A DNA stretch of 64,000 bases from Narthecium ossifragum (Eukaryota > Streptophyta > Magnoliopsida > Dioscoreales > Nartheciaceae). A program made the translations under genes and the position numbers. Location: positions 9,294,061-9,358,060 of the forward strand of contig OY986967.1 of assembly GCA_963920575.1 (NCBI GenBank), given 5' to 3'. The notes under the pieces are model-generated. The model saw nothing but the letters and a program-made list of their open reading frames with translations. It was not told the origin of the DNA and searched no databases. How positions within the stretch are numbered: the stretch's first letter is position 1; each line of letters begins with the position of its first letter. Of the stretch, positions 36,301 to 46,453 are shown one piece after another.

Positions 36301-36679
36301 CCCAGCCCTCCGACCAGCTTTCGACGACAAATACGGCCGGAGAACTGATCCAAACCTCACCAAACTTGGTGAGTTGGTAGAGCCGGAGCTCACAAAGCTG
36401 CTCATGGCTTCAAAACCAAAAAACACCGCTTAAGCAAGAAGATCTACGCAAAACACTTCGGAAAATCCGGCGAGAACGACGATGAACAGAGCCAAACCCA
36501 ACGAATGCCATAGGTAGGAACCCTACCTCACAAGAGCTGCTTCAATCCCCGAAGCAACGCCTGGATCTTCCTCTCCTCTTCCGAGAAATCGCCGGGAACG
36601 AGCTCGGACGCGACGAGATCGGGAAAAGAGAGGAGAAGAAGTCCGGTGTCCGCTCTTGTACAGATGCTTAGTGCGATTC

Positions 36680-36780
36680 GGATCGATCCGAACTCCACCT
36701 CGGATCGATCCGAGTCCCACTGGCGACAGCACTTACCTAGTGCGAGTCGGATCGATCCGAAGTGGAGTTCGGATCGATCC
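36680..36780. repeat. Second GGATCGATCC cluster in LTR G
   Basis: Two pairs, CGGATCGATCCG at 36680/36702 and at 36749/36771. The units are 22 bp apart and the pairs 69 bp apart. Same dialect as the first array of this LTR. Confidence 0.9.
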
Positions 36781-37233
36781 AACCTGCGCTGGGAAGGGAA
36801 ATTGGGCCCGGTTTAAGCCCAATCTCCGATATCTCGATCCCGGGGTCCACCTAACCATTCTACTCAAACACATACACCAAACAAGGCCTGTGTGTGCACA
36901 CGCGGGTGAGAAATAAACCAACAAGGCGCAATTCACCAAATTGCCCTTGCGGTCAACAACGAGCCACAGGAATAGAGGAGCGGGTCCTCACACCGAGGCT
37001 TCAGTTTCCTCGACCAAGAATTAAGGTTTAGCCACACAAGGCCATCAAGAACAATCCAATCCTTTTTTTAAAGAAGAAAGAAAAACCCTAGAAATATCAA
37101 AGAGATAGAGAAGAGCAGCCAAAAGTGTCTAGCAATCCCCTCAATAATCTCCCAAAGAAGTCCATTTATGGGCTTCTATGAAACCCTAACTCGGATTAGA
37201 TCTCAGCCCTTGATTTTTCCCGTAGAACCAAAA

Positions 37234-37585
37234 GGGATCGATCCCCCTTTAAAAGAGATTGATCTTCTTTCTTCCGTGAACTCAGGATTTGGATTTTGCC
37301 CGACCAAGATCGATCTCCTTTCAAAAGGGATCTATCTTTTTTCTACGGATGACTGGCGCTTCCAGGTTCGGATCGATCCCTTTCCAAAGGGGATCGATCT
37401 CTTTATTCCGGATTTTAACTTTCTCCTCACGGTCGATCCTCCCATTGTCCGTGAGAGCGTATATTTTTGACAAAGGCTGACGGTCGATGTGGCGGTCGAT
37501 CTGACGGTCGACCTGACGGTCGACCGTGGATCTCTTCATCTCTGGGTGCATAAGGGATCGATCTCTTTTGGAAAGAGGATCGATC
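37234..37585. repeat. Palindrome array in LTR H, GGGATCGATCCC dialect plus ACGGTCGA units
   Basis: Pairs at 37236/37258, 37308/37329 and 37371/37392 (spacing 21-22) with A/G-rich flanks. A block of ACGGTCGA half-sites follows (37430-37530), then another GGGATCGATCTC/AGGATCGATCTT pair. Two dialects coexist in one LTR. Confidence 0.85.
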
Positions 37586-38188
37586 TTCTTGTTCTCTGCA
37601 TATTCTTCTTCTGTTCTGCTCTGCGCTGGTTGTAGTAAAAGCACTGTAACTTTCTCTAAAAAGCTCCAAATCATGAACCGTAAAATTCACCAGAATCTAG
37701 ACTTCAAGAGCTTTCCAACTATATATGACACATCATCTGATTCTTCATCAGCAGGTACAGATTAATCTTTAAAGTTCATACATATACTCTTTTCAGCTTC
37801 ATTTCGACTTAAGGACTTCAAATGAATCCTAAATCCAAATATAAGAATAATGAGTGTATTTAGGTACCAAATAAGCACAGGAGACTAAGTATTAAGGGAT
37901 AAAAATATAACATTATGCATCATCATCACAAACACTAACATAAAACACGGTTAGTGTGTGCACACGCGGGTGTGAAACAAACCAACAAGGCGCAATTTAC
38001 CAAATTGCTCTTGCGGTCCAAAAAACAATGCGATCCACAGGATCGTGCGCTCGACGCGAAACAATCAAATGAGCCATGGGTCCGACCAAGCTGGTCGATC
38101 CAGGAGTAGAGGGACAGGTCCTCACAGACCATGTGTCACACCCCGACCCAGAAAACCCATCCTGGACGGGACGTGAGGGTTCCTATCT

Positions 38189-39858
38189 GATGAATAAATT
38201 TTATATCTCGCAAGTATACGAATCGGTGCAATCAGTATAGTAGCAAGACGAGTATCGTACCCACAGAGATTTGTAAAGATTATTAGAGTGAAACGCTAAA
38301 GAACAGAAAAGAAAGAAAATAAGAAAGGGAAAATAAGAGATATGAAGTATTGAGAATAGAAGATCTAATAACGAAATAAGAAAACGATAGAAATATGATG
38401 GATGGATACTAAGGTTCCGATTTCACCATAACATCCTCATTCTATGCATTGAATCAATAAAGATTTCAGTTTAATTCCAAGGGCTCGTTCTTCCGGTATG
38501 ATGATCCGTTCGGCCGCGGTCTTCACCAAGTACCCTCAATTAACCCTAGCTAATGAACCCATAACTAAGTGTTAACCAAGAATTCGTTAAGCTCTGAAGA
38601 ACAATTATGAACCAAGAATACTCTTAGCTTGAACCCGGCCTCGACATAAACTCATTCATTCATAGATCCTGCAAGATTAAGGAATGAACCCTCGCCCAAT
38701 CTCACATAAAACAATCTATAATACTTTTATTGGCCAGATAAAGGTATTTAAGATCTCAGTTATAATAATGAATAAATCAAGGAAAATAAACTGATAAAAT
38801 AATCATGATCCAATAACATAGAATGATTCAGTTAGGGCTACATCGGTACCTTAGAGAAGAAACTAGCCACTCATGTTCATCATGAGGGCAACAAAACTAA
38901 TGAAGAAATAAAGAAGAAATAAGAAAAGAAAATCAAGCCTGGAACCCTTCTCCTCGCCTCAAAACGCTGCCAAAAAGTCCTCCAAAAGTCCCCTTTTGAT
39001 AACCCTAAGTATCCTATTTATAGGCCTAAACTCGGGTTAAATCAAAATCGTTGATTTAATTCACTGGAAACGTCCGATCGATCCTCCTCGGGATGTTGGA
39101 TCGATCGGTCTCATTGAAATCTCCAACTTCTATTTACGCCCGAGCCCGATCGATCGGACTAAGGGAGTCGGATCGATCGACTTCGTAAAAATTCTTCATC
39201 TCTGGCTCTTCCCGAGTTCGATCGATGGTCCGATCGATTGAATTGTGTTCCTCTAAAAAGCATACGTTCTGTCACCCTTTAATTCCCAAGTCCGATCGAT
39301 CGAATTATGAGTGTTGGATCGATCGATTGAATAAAAATCCGCTGTTTTTGACTTTTTCCGAGCCAGATCGATCAGACCATTGGTGTCGGATCGATCGGAC
39401 CCCATAAGAGCGATGGAGGGATCGATCGGATGTGTTGTGGCTGAAAAACACATGTTCTGTCACGTTTTTGCGTGGTCCAATCGATCGGACCTTCGCTCGG
39501 ACGTCGAGCTTATTTTCCTTTCTGCCATTCAGACTGCGCATCGGTACTGAAATTGCCGTAACTTCCTCTAGGAAACTCGGAATCACGAACTGTAAAATTC
39601 TCCAGAATCTAGACTTCAAGAGCTTTCCAACCATGTATGGCACATCCTCTGGTTCTTCATAAGCAGGTACAGATAAATCTTTAAATTTGATCCATGCACT
39701 CTTTTCAGCTTCTTTTCTCCTTTTTCCTGCATTTTCCAAACAACCATGTGAAGCACATATAGATATAAAAATAGTAATAAAGATGCTGATTAAGGATAAT
39801 AATCTAGCAATTGAGATGGTTATAAGGTTGTTCAGAGTGCACTTTCATGCACTCATCA
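38189..39858 (-). mobile_element. Solo LTR K (Athila-like, L/H family)
   Basis: A 1670-bp LTR with minus ends TGATGAGTGCATG...ATTCATCA and a perfect duplication CTATC (38184-38188 and 39859-39863) in LTR J. It aligns with LTR L at its start and with LTR H over 39600-39680. TATA box CTATAAATAGG at 39013-39023 (minus). Confidence 0.9.
39074..39495. repeat. Palindrome array in LTR K, CCGATCGATCGG dialect
   Basis: Pairs of units with GATC starts 39076/39099 and 39148/39171, then further pairs near 39217/39229, 39291/39314 and 39364/39387. Pair period is about 73 bp. The first pair is a perfect inverted repeat, CCGATCGATCC then GGATCGATCGG. It lies directly upstream of the TATA box on the minus strand. 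Confidence 0.9.
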
Positions 39859-41061
39859 CTATCACTATTCATCTTCAATTGGCGCGATACAAAGCGGAAA
39901 AGACGGATAATTTAAACAATTGTATTCCAGAGGTGAACAGATATTCAATTTATATAACATCAAGTTGTACAGTTACAAAATTCCATTCTAATACTTCCAA
40001 GGTAAAGGTATAATATATAATCCCAAAAGTCCTCGAAAGTTTACAACGTATATATATCAAAAAGGTACAACAGATAATACTCCAGCAACCTCAAACGCCT
40101 CTGGATGTACTCGCGCCGCCAAAGGCCGATCCTGCCGGCTCCATGGAAGAAGAACTGTCGCCTGCACCTGCAAACGCAGCCCGGGTAGGAGTGAGCGATA
40201 AGCTCAGTAGGGTTCTACTCTACGGCACACAGAGGGAGGAAAACAACAACAGTGTTGTCTCCCAGCTCAAGTCTAACGGATGCCACGGGTCCCACAACCC
40301 TGTCAACTCCCCAAGGGATCCTACTCTTCTCAACCGATCACGCTGGGAACATCAACCAACACGCTGGGAGGAAAAGAACCGGAACCAGTAGGATCACCAT
40401 TACCCACCAGGAAACCACTGCCTGGGGACCATGTCAGGGACGTCGACACCCATCCTTAAGACTTAGCTTCGGAAGACAACACGACCTCTAAACCTCAAAC
40501 ACTGATCAGAGTCAACTATCGCAAATCCTCAATAACAAGAGATTCAGATTAAACAATCACACCCTAAGCTTGACTACCCAGCCACGACCCTAAGGCTAGA
40601 TCCGAGCTACCCGAGAGCCTCGGATCGGCGACCCAAACTATCGCCCGCCTAACCTCAAATACCTCTAATGCACACAATGCATGAGCCTAGGCAAACATCT
40701 ATCCTAGATGTCTCTACATGTCACATCATTAGTTATAAGTTCCACAGATATACAATAGCCCTCGGCACTCGCCGGCAAGAGGCTAAGGTTCCACAATTCC
40801 TCATTAGCTAGCACTCATAGCTAGTTAATGGTTAGGCAATCAACTAAGCATTCAACTACAATCAAACGTGTATTAAATGTAAGTGAAACCATAGATTTGT
40901 CCAAACAGGGGAATTACTCGAATCGATCCTCAAACCCGATGGAAATCCTTTCAAAACCCCATAAAATCCACATACATACTTCCCAACATGTTTAGATACT
41001 AATCACAAATCAAATCCATCCAAGAAAGGCCAGAAAACCAAGTTCAGGGGCCCACGGATGA

Positions 41062-41420
41062 TGTCACGGTCGATCCGGCGATCGACCGTGAGGCCACGAA
41101 CGATGTCACGGTCGATCCGGCGATCGACCGTGAGACCAAGGCAAAGAAAACCAAGGGGCGACGGTCGATCCACTCATCGACCCTGGGAAGCCCAAAACCA
41201 AACAGCGCATGACGGTCGATGGGACGGTCGATCCGACGGTCGACCGTCAGGTGGGATGAAATAGGGAGAGAGCCCGCGGTCGATCGATCCATCGACCGTG
41301 GGAGTCCAAAATCCCGACAGAGCCCGACGGTCGATGCGACGGTCGGTCCGACGGTCGACCGTCAGGCCCAGAAAGCGCAAAACAATACTTGACGGTCGAT
41401 GCACCGATCGACCGTCGAGC
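41062..41420. repeat. Inverted half-site array in LTR J, ACGGTCGAT/ATCGACCGT dialect
   Basis: Repeated dyads such as CACGGTCGATC-CGGC-GATCGACCGTG (twice, 42 bp apart), then variants with one to three half-sites. TCGA-to-TCGA distance within the tight dyads is 12 bp. It lies in the transcribed part of the LTR, so the RNA could form hairpins. Confidence 0.9.
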
Positions 41421-41948
41421 CTTGGGCACAATTCATCAGAACAGTGCTGAAAATCCATTTCTTTGGATTTCAAGGATCAAATCAAGTTGGAAAGCAATGA
41501 GATTTTGCAAACAAGTATAATTCTCGATGGGGAATCCAATGGTATACAGAAATCACATTTTTGACGGTTAAATCTCCTATCTAGGTTCAAATGGACGAAA
41601 ACCGACAAAACGGCGATAATACGGAAACCAACCATTAGAATACTGAATTTGCAACGTAGGAATGTAGAAAAGGAACTACATCACATGTGGAAGGAGCTAC
41701 AAAGCATTCTAACATGTATTCGTACGGCGAAAGCACATAAAACCTATCCTAGGAGAACCCGATCTTAAGATCGAGGTAGAAACACCTACTTGAGCAAGTA
41801 GGGTAGCTCCTCCACGTGTCCAACCAGTCAAGCCACCAAGATCCGCGCTCCGAAAGCCACGTCTCCGAGCCCTAGCTCAGCCAAAGGAGAGAGAGAATGA
41901 GAGAAAACGACAGGAGAAGAGAAGGAAAGAGAAAGAAAGGGACAGGGC

Positions 41949-41956
41949 TTATATAG
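41949..41956 (-). promoter_or_regulatory. TATA box of LTR J
   Basis: CTATATAA on the minus strand, about 290 bp inside the LTR start, followed by a GA-rich tract on the plus strand as in LTR A. Confidence 0.55.
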
Positions 41957-42321
41957 AAAATCCAGATCTATCTCAGCCGTCCGATTCGATCTTTCCCGAT
42001 CGAGCTCCGATATTCCGATCGGACGCACCCTAGAGATTCTAATCAAACACATACATCAATCCAAGGCCGTGGGTGCAACACGAGTGTGAAACCGACCACC
42101 AGAGGGCATATTTACCAAAATGCCCCCGGAGTCCAAACCGCCACACGATCGCCCGATCGTGCCCGACGCGGAACCAAACCAACAGAAAACCGGCTCTCGA
42201 CCCACGCGGTCGAGCCAGGTCAGAGGGACGGGCCCTCACACCATGCCTTAGCTCTCAGACTCTCCCCTTTATCCGTCGCTCTTCACCACAGTCACCTTCA
42301 ACCCTAAAAAGCCTCGCTATC

Positions 42322-44440
42322 ATGCCTCGCACCAAGAATGTGGCACCTACTCCACCCGAGGAACCAAGCCAAGCCAGGAAAAGGAAGAAGCAAGTCACAA
42401 CGAAGAGAGGAACGAAGAAAATCAAAGAGTCTCTTGAAGGATCAACATCTATGATACGAGGTCGAACTGAGCCATCCCAAGAAGGGACCCACGTCCTTGC
42501 TTGGGTGGGCCCATGCCAAGGAGTTGGCTGCAACCAGGTCACTTTGGGCGTCCTAAGCCCAACCAGCCAAAAGGATTCTTATTCCCTAGCTGGTTTGCTT
42601 ACTTAGTTGATTTCCTAGTTAGTAGTTATCTTGATTGAGTCAGTTTCCTAAATTGAGTTCAGTTTATGATTTGCTTAAATTAGTTCCTATTATGAGTCCT
42701 TGTTATTAGGAAGTTGAGATAAGATTGAGTCTTATTAGGAAAATCTGGTTACTTGCTGATTAAAGCAAGGTAGTATTCAGGTTGTAGTAGAACTCTCTTG
42801 AGGCCTCTATAAAAGGACCTCCATAGCTTATAATTATGCATGACGAATTATGAGAATAAAATAGAGTTATTAGTAGGATAATTTTGGAGTAGCTGTAAAC
42901 CTAGGAGTAGCTGTAACCTAGTTTCCTCATAATCCACCAGCTACCTTCGTCTCTCTCTACAGCTGGTCCTTTTCCATCACCGGTCTCCTTCTCTGCTGCC
43001 GTCCACTCATCTGCGACCATCATCACCACTACCAGCCATCACCCACATTCTCCAAGGCTTGGATCTCCAAGAGAAGCCAGCCAACCATTGAGGAAGCTGC
43101 AAGGTAATCCTCTTCCTCATCTGTCTCTCTCCTACGGTTTTCAGCCTTCCTTGTCGAATACCTAGGGTGCTTCTCCTAAAACCCTAAAGGTATATCTTGA
43201 CCTAGCCATAGCTTTGGCTAAGGAGGAGCCGAGATTAGGCAAGAGACAAGATACGAAAGCCCTAGAGAAGGTGTATCGTATCATATTCCAAGTTTTGATC
43301 AATACTTCTTCCTAAACAAGGATAAGTACAACTTTTGGCCTAATTTTAAGGACAAATTAGTGGTTTCGGGTAGAGCCCTTAAGATGTCTGAAGGAAAGGA
43401 ATTTGTTTTTGAAAGATTTTTTACAAAAATGGGATGGAAGTATTTCCTAGAGTTGCCGAAATTCATGTATCCTGATATGGTCCGCTATTTTTATTGCAAT
43501 ATCATTGAGGACATTGATGATGAAGGAAATGTGGCCATTAATAGTTATGTTTATGGCAATGAACTCAAGATCACAGTTGAAAGGTTGAATGAGATACTCA
43601 ATGCACCAAATCAAGGAGAGTGCACCTATTTTACTTCATTTGAGGATCTCCAAAAACTTGATAGGGATACACGAGGTTGAAGGGCCATACTTAGACCTAG
43701 TCGAGTTGACAAAATCCCCATAGAATTAATTGACCTAAATCAAAATTATCGGGAGCTTGTCCACTTCCTACGAACAAATTTATTTCCCAAGGTTGGCCAC
43801 CGTGATCACTTGAAGCATATTCATGCATATATCCTTTCTTGCATGGTTAGAGAGAAGCCTCAAAACTTAGGCTATATCATCATCAAAAAGATGCTTAACC
43901 TTACGGCCAGGCAATCCCTACCATTTGGAGGACTTCTAACCAAAATCTTCTAAGCCCTTACCCTCCACCTTGTCGTTGATTGAAGAAGATCTCTTGCTCA
44001 ACCCTTCAGTAAATCCACCTATAAGAGGATGTTGAAAACCAAGCAAGCCTTAGGATTTATTGTTCATGGCCATATAAGTAGTGATGAGGAAGAAGCAAAT
44101 CAAGGAGAGCGTGATGAGGAAAACTCAGGGGAAGAGGAAGGAGAGCCTAGATTTCAAGGACATCAAGGTGAGTCCTCTGATAGCCACGCTCGTCGCACCA
44201 CAACATAACAACCTGATGAGCTAGAAGCAAGACTAGGAAGGATGGAAGTAAGTTAAGCCCAACAGTTTGATGAAATCAATACTGAGTTCAAGGCAAATCA
44301 AGAGAAGGTATACAAGCAACTTGAAAACATCTTCACCTATTTCAAGGACAAATTTCATCTACTCCTCCCACACCTCCACTTGATTGATCCTAATCCCCAC
44401 CCTTGTTTCTTTTTTATGATGCCAAAGGGGGAGAAAAAGT
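42322..44440 (+). pseudogene. Second ORF of the Sirevirus-like element (plant transposon protein domain-like)
   Basis: Starts MPRTKNVAPTPPEEPSQARK with a basic, Lys/Arg-rich N-terminus, is interrupted near 42515, and resumes about 43260. The core has the layout of the 'putative plant transposon protein' domain: a FWPNFKDK lead, then FTKMGWKYFLELPKFMYPDM, a YFYCNI stretch and a V.GNELKITVERLNEIL segment. A coiled-coil-like acidic C-terminus follows (ELEARLGRMEV). In-frame stops at 43678-43680, near 43951, 43980 and others make it a pseudogene. It sits between pol and the PPT, the place where some Sireviruses carry an env-like ORF. Function unknown; family match by eye only. Confidence 0.55.
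42515..43260 (+). mobile_element. Probable LTR-like insertion in the second ORF
   Basis: The ORF text stops and a non-coding 0.7-kb segment follows with TATAAAAG (42808-42815), AATAAAAT 45 bp later, and a pyrimidine-rich stretch, i.e. a compact promoter plus poly(A) layout. I could not find matching 5-bp flanks, so the borders are approximate. An intron/UTR reading (GTAATCC at 43106, TTTTCAG at 43140) is an alternative. Confidence 0.35.
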
Positions 44441-44891
44441 TGTGATGAATGATGAAAGAAAATGCCCTACACTTTCATATTTTGACTCTTGTATTTTGTA
44501 TTTTGAAAATCCAGTTTTGGAAAGAAGGTTTTGTAATTGAAAGTTGTTGGAATGAAAGTTTTTTTAATAATGAAAAGTGGTTGGATTGTATTGAATGATG
44601 TTATTACAATGCAAAGTTGTTGGATCTTATTAGTTATAATGTTTACCTAAATTTTCTTATGATTCACTTCATGAAAACTGAAATGTACATGTTTTAAAAA
44701 AGTGAACATGCTAAAATCCAAGTTGTCTTATCATCATATCTTAAATTGAACATTTCATATTATTTTAGGGATATATGACTTGTATCCATCTTGAGAATTC
44801 ACTTTAGAACACATTCCTTGAAAGAAATGGATGCATAGATTAAGAGGGAGCCGAAACATTTTATCATAACATTTAAAAGGGTTGTCATCAA

Positions 44892-44903
44892 CAAAAAGGG
44901 GGA
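44892..44903 (+). other. Polypurine tract of the Sirevirus-like element
   Basis: CAAAAAGGGGGA directly before the 3' LTR. Confidence 0.7.
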
Positions 44904-45021
44904 CATTGATGATCATATCCTTGTTTTGATGATGCCAAAAAACATTAAATTATAAAATATATGTTTAATATTAATTTTTCCTTTAATTGGAAGCCTTAAA
45001 TTTCATATTTCAAATATTTTA

Positions 45022-45490
45022 GTACTGCCGGTCGTTGAATGGATCGACCTCGGGAATGCGACGGTCGATCCATGGATCGACCATGGGGTTACACGGTGGA
45101 TGCACCAAACTTGGGCAAATCAAATGTTGGCTCGCGGTCGATTTAGGCATCGACCTAGCCTCACGGTCGTTGCGGCGGTCGATGCACGGATCGACTGTGG
45201 AGTTTGTTTGTGATCTATATACTTTGGCTAAGTGTTGGCTTGAAGGGTAATTGTTTTTAATTATTGTATGCTCACTGACGATCTGGTGGTCGATGCATGG
45301 ATCGACCGCGAACAATGTTGACTCAAGTGAAGAAGCGACGGTCGATCGGAGCATCGACCCTGAGAAGCATTTTTCACAACAGAGGCTCATGGTCGATCTG
45401 GCAGTCGATGGGTGGATCGACCGCATCTCAAGAAGCCTGAGTTTTGAACCTGGTAGTCGATGTGGCGGACGATGCATGGATCAACTGTCA
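45022..45490. repeat. Inverted half-site array in the Sirevirus LTR (U3)
   Basis: At least seven dyads of the form GGTCGAT(CC/GC)ATGGATCGACC, CGGTCGATTTAGGCATCGACC and CGGTCGATGCACGGATCGACTG, with TCGA-to-TCGA spacing of 13 bp or more. The dialect matches LTR J and the Athila UTRs although the element is copia, not gypsy. Confidence 0.85.
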
Positions 45491-45865
45491 GCAACACGTA
45501 GAGTAACAAAAGTATCAATTGGAGAGTTACAGGGAGCCGTTGGAGCTGATCTTTGAGCTGGTTGAAGGCCAAGTATAAGTTGTTTTCTTGTGTAAAGTTA
45601 CCATAACAATTATTGATATTTCTAAGATCATTTGTGCAAGTTTTAGAAAACGTTTGTACTCATTTGTCTTGAGCTACAACCTTTTTAAACCTTCTTCGAG
45701 TGTTAAGAAGTACGTTGTGAGGCATCCAACAGCTATTGGAAGTGATTGTAAGGTTACCAAGGACCCGAAAGCTTTGAGAAAAAGCTTGTAAGGATTTGCA
45801 AGCAGTGGAACCTCAAGGAGGACCTTGAGAGAAGTGGAGGTAGACCAAGAGTTTGGGCGAACCAC

Positions 45866-45873
45866 TATAAAAT
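45866..45873 (+). promoter_or_regulatory. TATA box of the Sirevirus LTR
   Basis: TATAAAAT after GAACCAC, about 375 bp downstream of the last palindrome of the array. Confidence 0.6.
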
Positions 45874-46305
45874 CGGTGCAATCTCTCTAACTTCCCTTTC
45901 ATATATTCTTGCATGCTGTTTTATATTTATTTCATATCATTTATAAGCACTTTAAGGTGTTAGATGTCTTCTACCTGGTTTTTTCCATTGATCTAGTTTT
46001 TCAAAAAGAGTCCAATTTACTGCCCCTCTTAGACCTTCAAATCTCTCAACTGAGTATTGCATGTACCATTGATAAGAGAAGAACCCCAGTCTGAGCGAGG
46101 GATTCCTGAAGCCTAGCCTCTTCCAAATCCTGATTTCATTTGTTAATCTCGCATCATCATTAAATCTTCGATCTAAATTTCTTAACTTTTACGCTCTTGA
46201 TCGTTATCAATATATTGTTATCTGTGTTTCTGGATCCTTTCTTCTTGTCTCTTTGTAGGATCGATCTCCCTTATGCTGTACTACACCGTGACCGCTGTGT
46301 GTGAC

Positions 46306-46325
46306 ACATTGGGGTCGTTTCCAGA
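46306..46325 (+). other. Degenerate tRNA-Asp PBS of the L element
   Basis: ATTGGGGTCGTTTCCAGAGA aligns with the Athila site TTGGCGCCGTTGCCGGGGA at most positions and lies between the LTR L end and gag. Confidence 0.5.
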
Positions 46326-46453
46326 GAGACAGTTCAAATAAGCGCTAGAATCATCAGACTCCGATTGACGATATCAAGACGGTAAATTCGTTCTCTTCCT
46401 TATTCTTTGTTTCCTTTTTCTTATTTCTGTTTTGATTGCGTGTTTGCCGGTGT

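Larger units (their letters stand above)
34585..36992 (-). mobile_element. Solo LTR G (Tekay-type)
   Basis: A 2408-bp minus-oriented LTR (TGTGAGGACC...GGCGCGACA) in LTR H. Flanks CTGAG (34580-34584) and CCGAG (36993-36997) are a 5-bp duplication with one transition. It contains two near-identical stretches (about 35021-35160 and 35284-35420, sharing GGGCTTTCTCCGA and CAGGGTGGACAATGACG) and the GGATCGATCC arrays. Confidence 0.85.
33859..37928 (-). mobile_element. Solo LTR H (Athila-like, L/K family), split by solo LTR G
   Basis: Minus ends TGATGATGCATAATG...GCACATCA; perfect duplication CAAAC (33854-33858 and 37929-37933) inside LTR F. Net length about 1657 bp. It shares with K the stretch around 37670-37760 (CTAGACTTCAAGAGCTTTCC). 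Palindrome array at 37234-37585; TATA-like CATAAATGG at 37162-37170 (minus). Confidence 0.85.
31575..38125 (-). mobile_element. Solo LTR F (Tekay-type), split by solo LTR H
   Basis: Minus-oriented, ends TGTGAGGACC...GGGCGCGACA, with perfect duplication GACCA (31570-31574 and 38126-38130). Net length is about 2476 bp after removing H and one TSD. It contains a GA-rich tract (33509-33610) and a palindrome array (33693-33772). Confidence 0.9.
38133..42240 (-). mobile_element. Solo LTR J (Tekay-type), split by solo LTR K
   Basis: Minus ends TGTGAGGGCC...GGGGTGTGACA; perfect duplication CCATG (38128-38132 and 42241-42245). Net length about 2433 bp. It matches LTR A closely (GGCGCGATACA, CGGTCGAGCCAGG). 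Its left TSD overlaps the TSD of LTR F by 3 bp. TATA box at 41949-41956 (minus) and a palindrome array in R/U5. Confidence 0.9.
29900..46039 (+). mobile_element. Sirevirus-like copia element with nested insertions
   Basis: Starts TGTTGATCC and ends with a 3' LTR at 46039. The flanks AATCC (29895-29899) and AATCT (46040-46044) are a 5-bp duplication with one transition. It contains a remnant of the 5' LTR (29900-30003), a pol remnant, a spacer with a TATA-like site, a second ORF (42322 onward), a PPT and a 3' LTR. Solo LTRs F and J (31575-42240) sit in the spacer. Everything between the 5' LTR start and the RT core is deleted. Confidence 0.75.
44904..46039 (+). repeat. 3' LTR of the Sirevirus-like element
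   Basis: About 1136 bp. The first bases are CATTGATGATC where TGTTGATGATC is expected (TG to CA change). The U3 half carries the GGTCGA array; the TATA box at 45866-45873 is in the context GAACCACTATAAAATC, typical of Sirevirus LTRs. The end CCCCTCTTAGACCTTCA also fits that group. Confidence 0.75.
28533..46305 (+). mobile_element. LTR L: 5' LTR of an Athila-like element, split by the Sirevirus
   Basis: Begins TGATGTGTGCATG and matches the reverse complement of solo LTR K over its first 200 bp. It is interrupted at 29899 by the Sirevirus-like element and resumes at 46045, ending near 46305 before a degenerate tRNA-Asp PBS. The two pieces sum to about 1.63 kb, matching H (1657) and K (1670). 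Its gag follows at 46454. TATAAATAGG is at 29321, with the palindrome array just upstream. Confidence 0.75.

Noticed and set aside
35935..36353. Open frames with GSIRLAL / DPKVSWIDP repeats as a novel repeat protein
   Set aside because: They are a by-product of the 21-bp palindrome period in LTR G; both strands are open and there is no start context or conservation.
38133..42240. LTRs F and J as the two LTRs of one element
   Set aside because: Each has its own perfect TSD (GACCA and CCATG), both contain a full LTR, and no internal region lies between them.
42515..43260. Calling this segment a solo LTR with defined borders
   Set aside because: No TG...CA pair with matching 5-bp flanks was found in the candidates I tested; kept only as a probable insertion.
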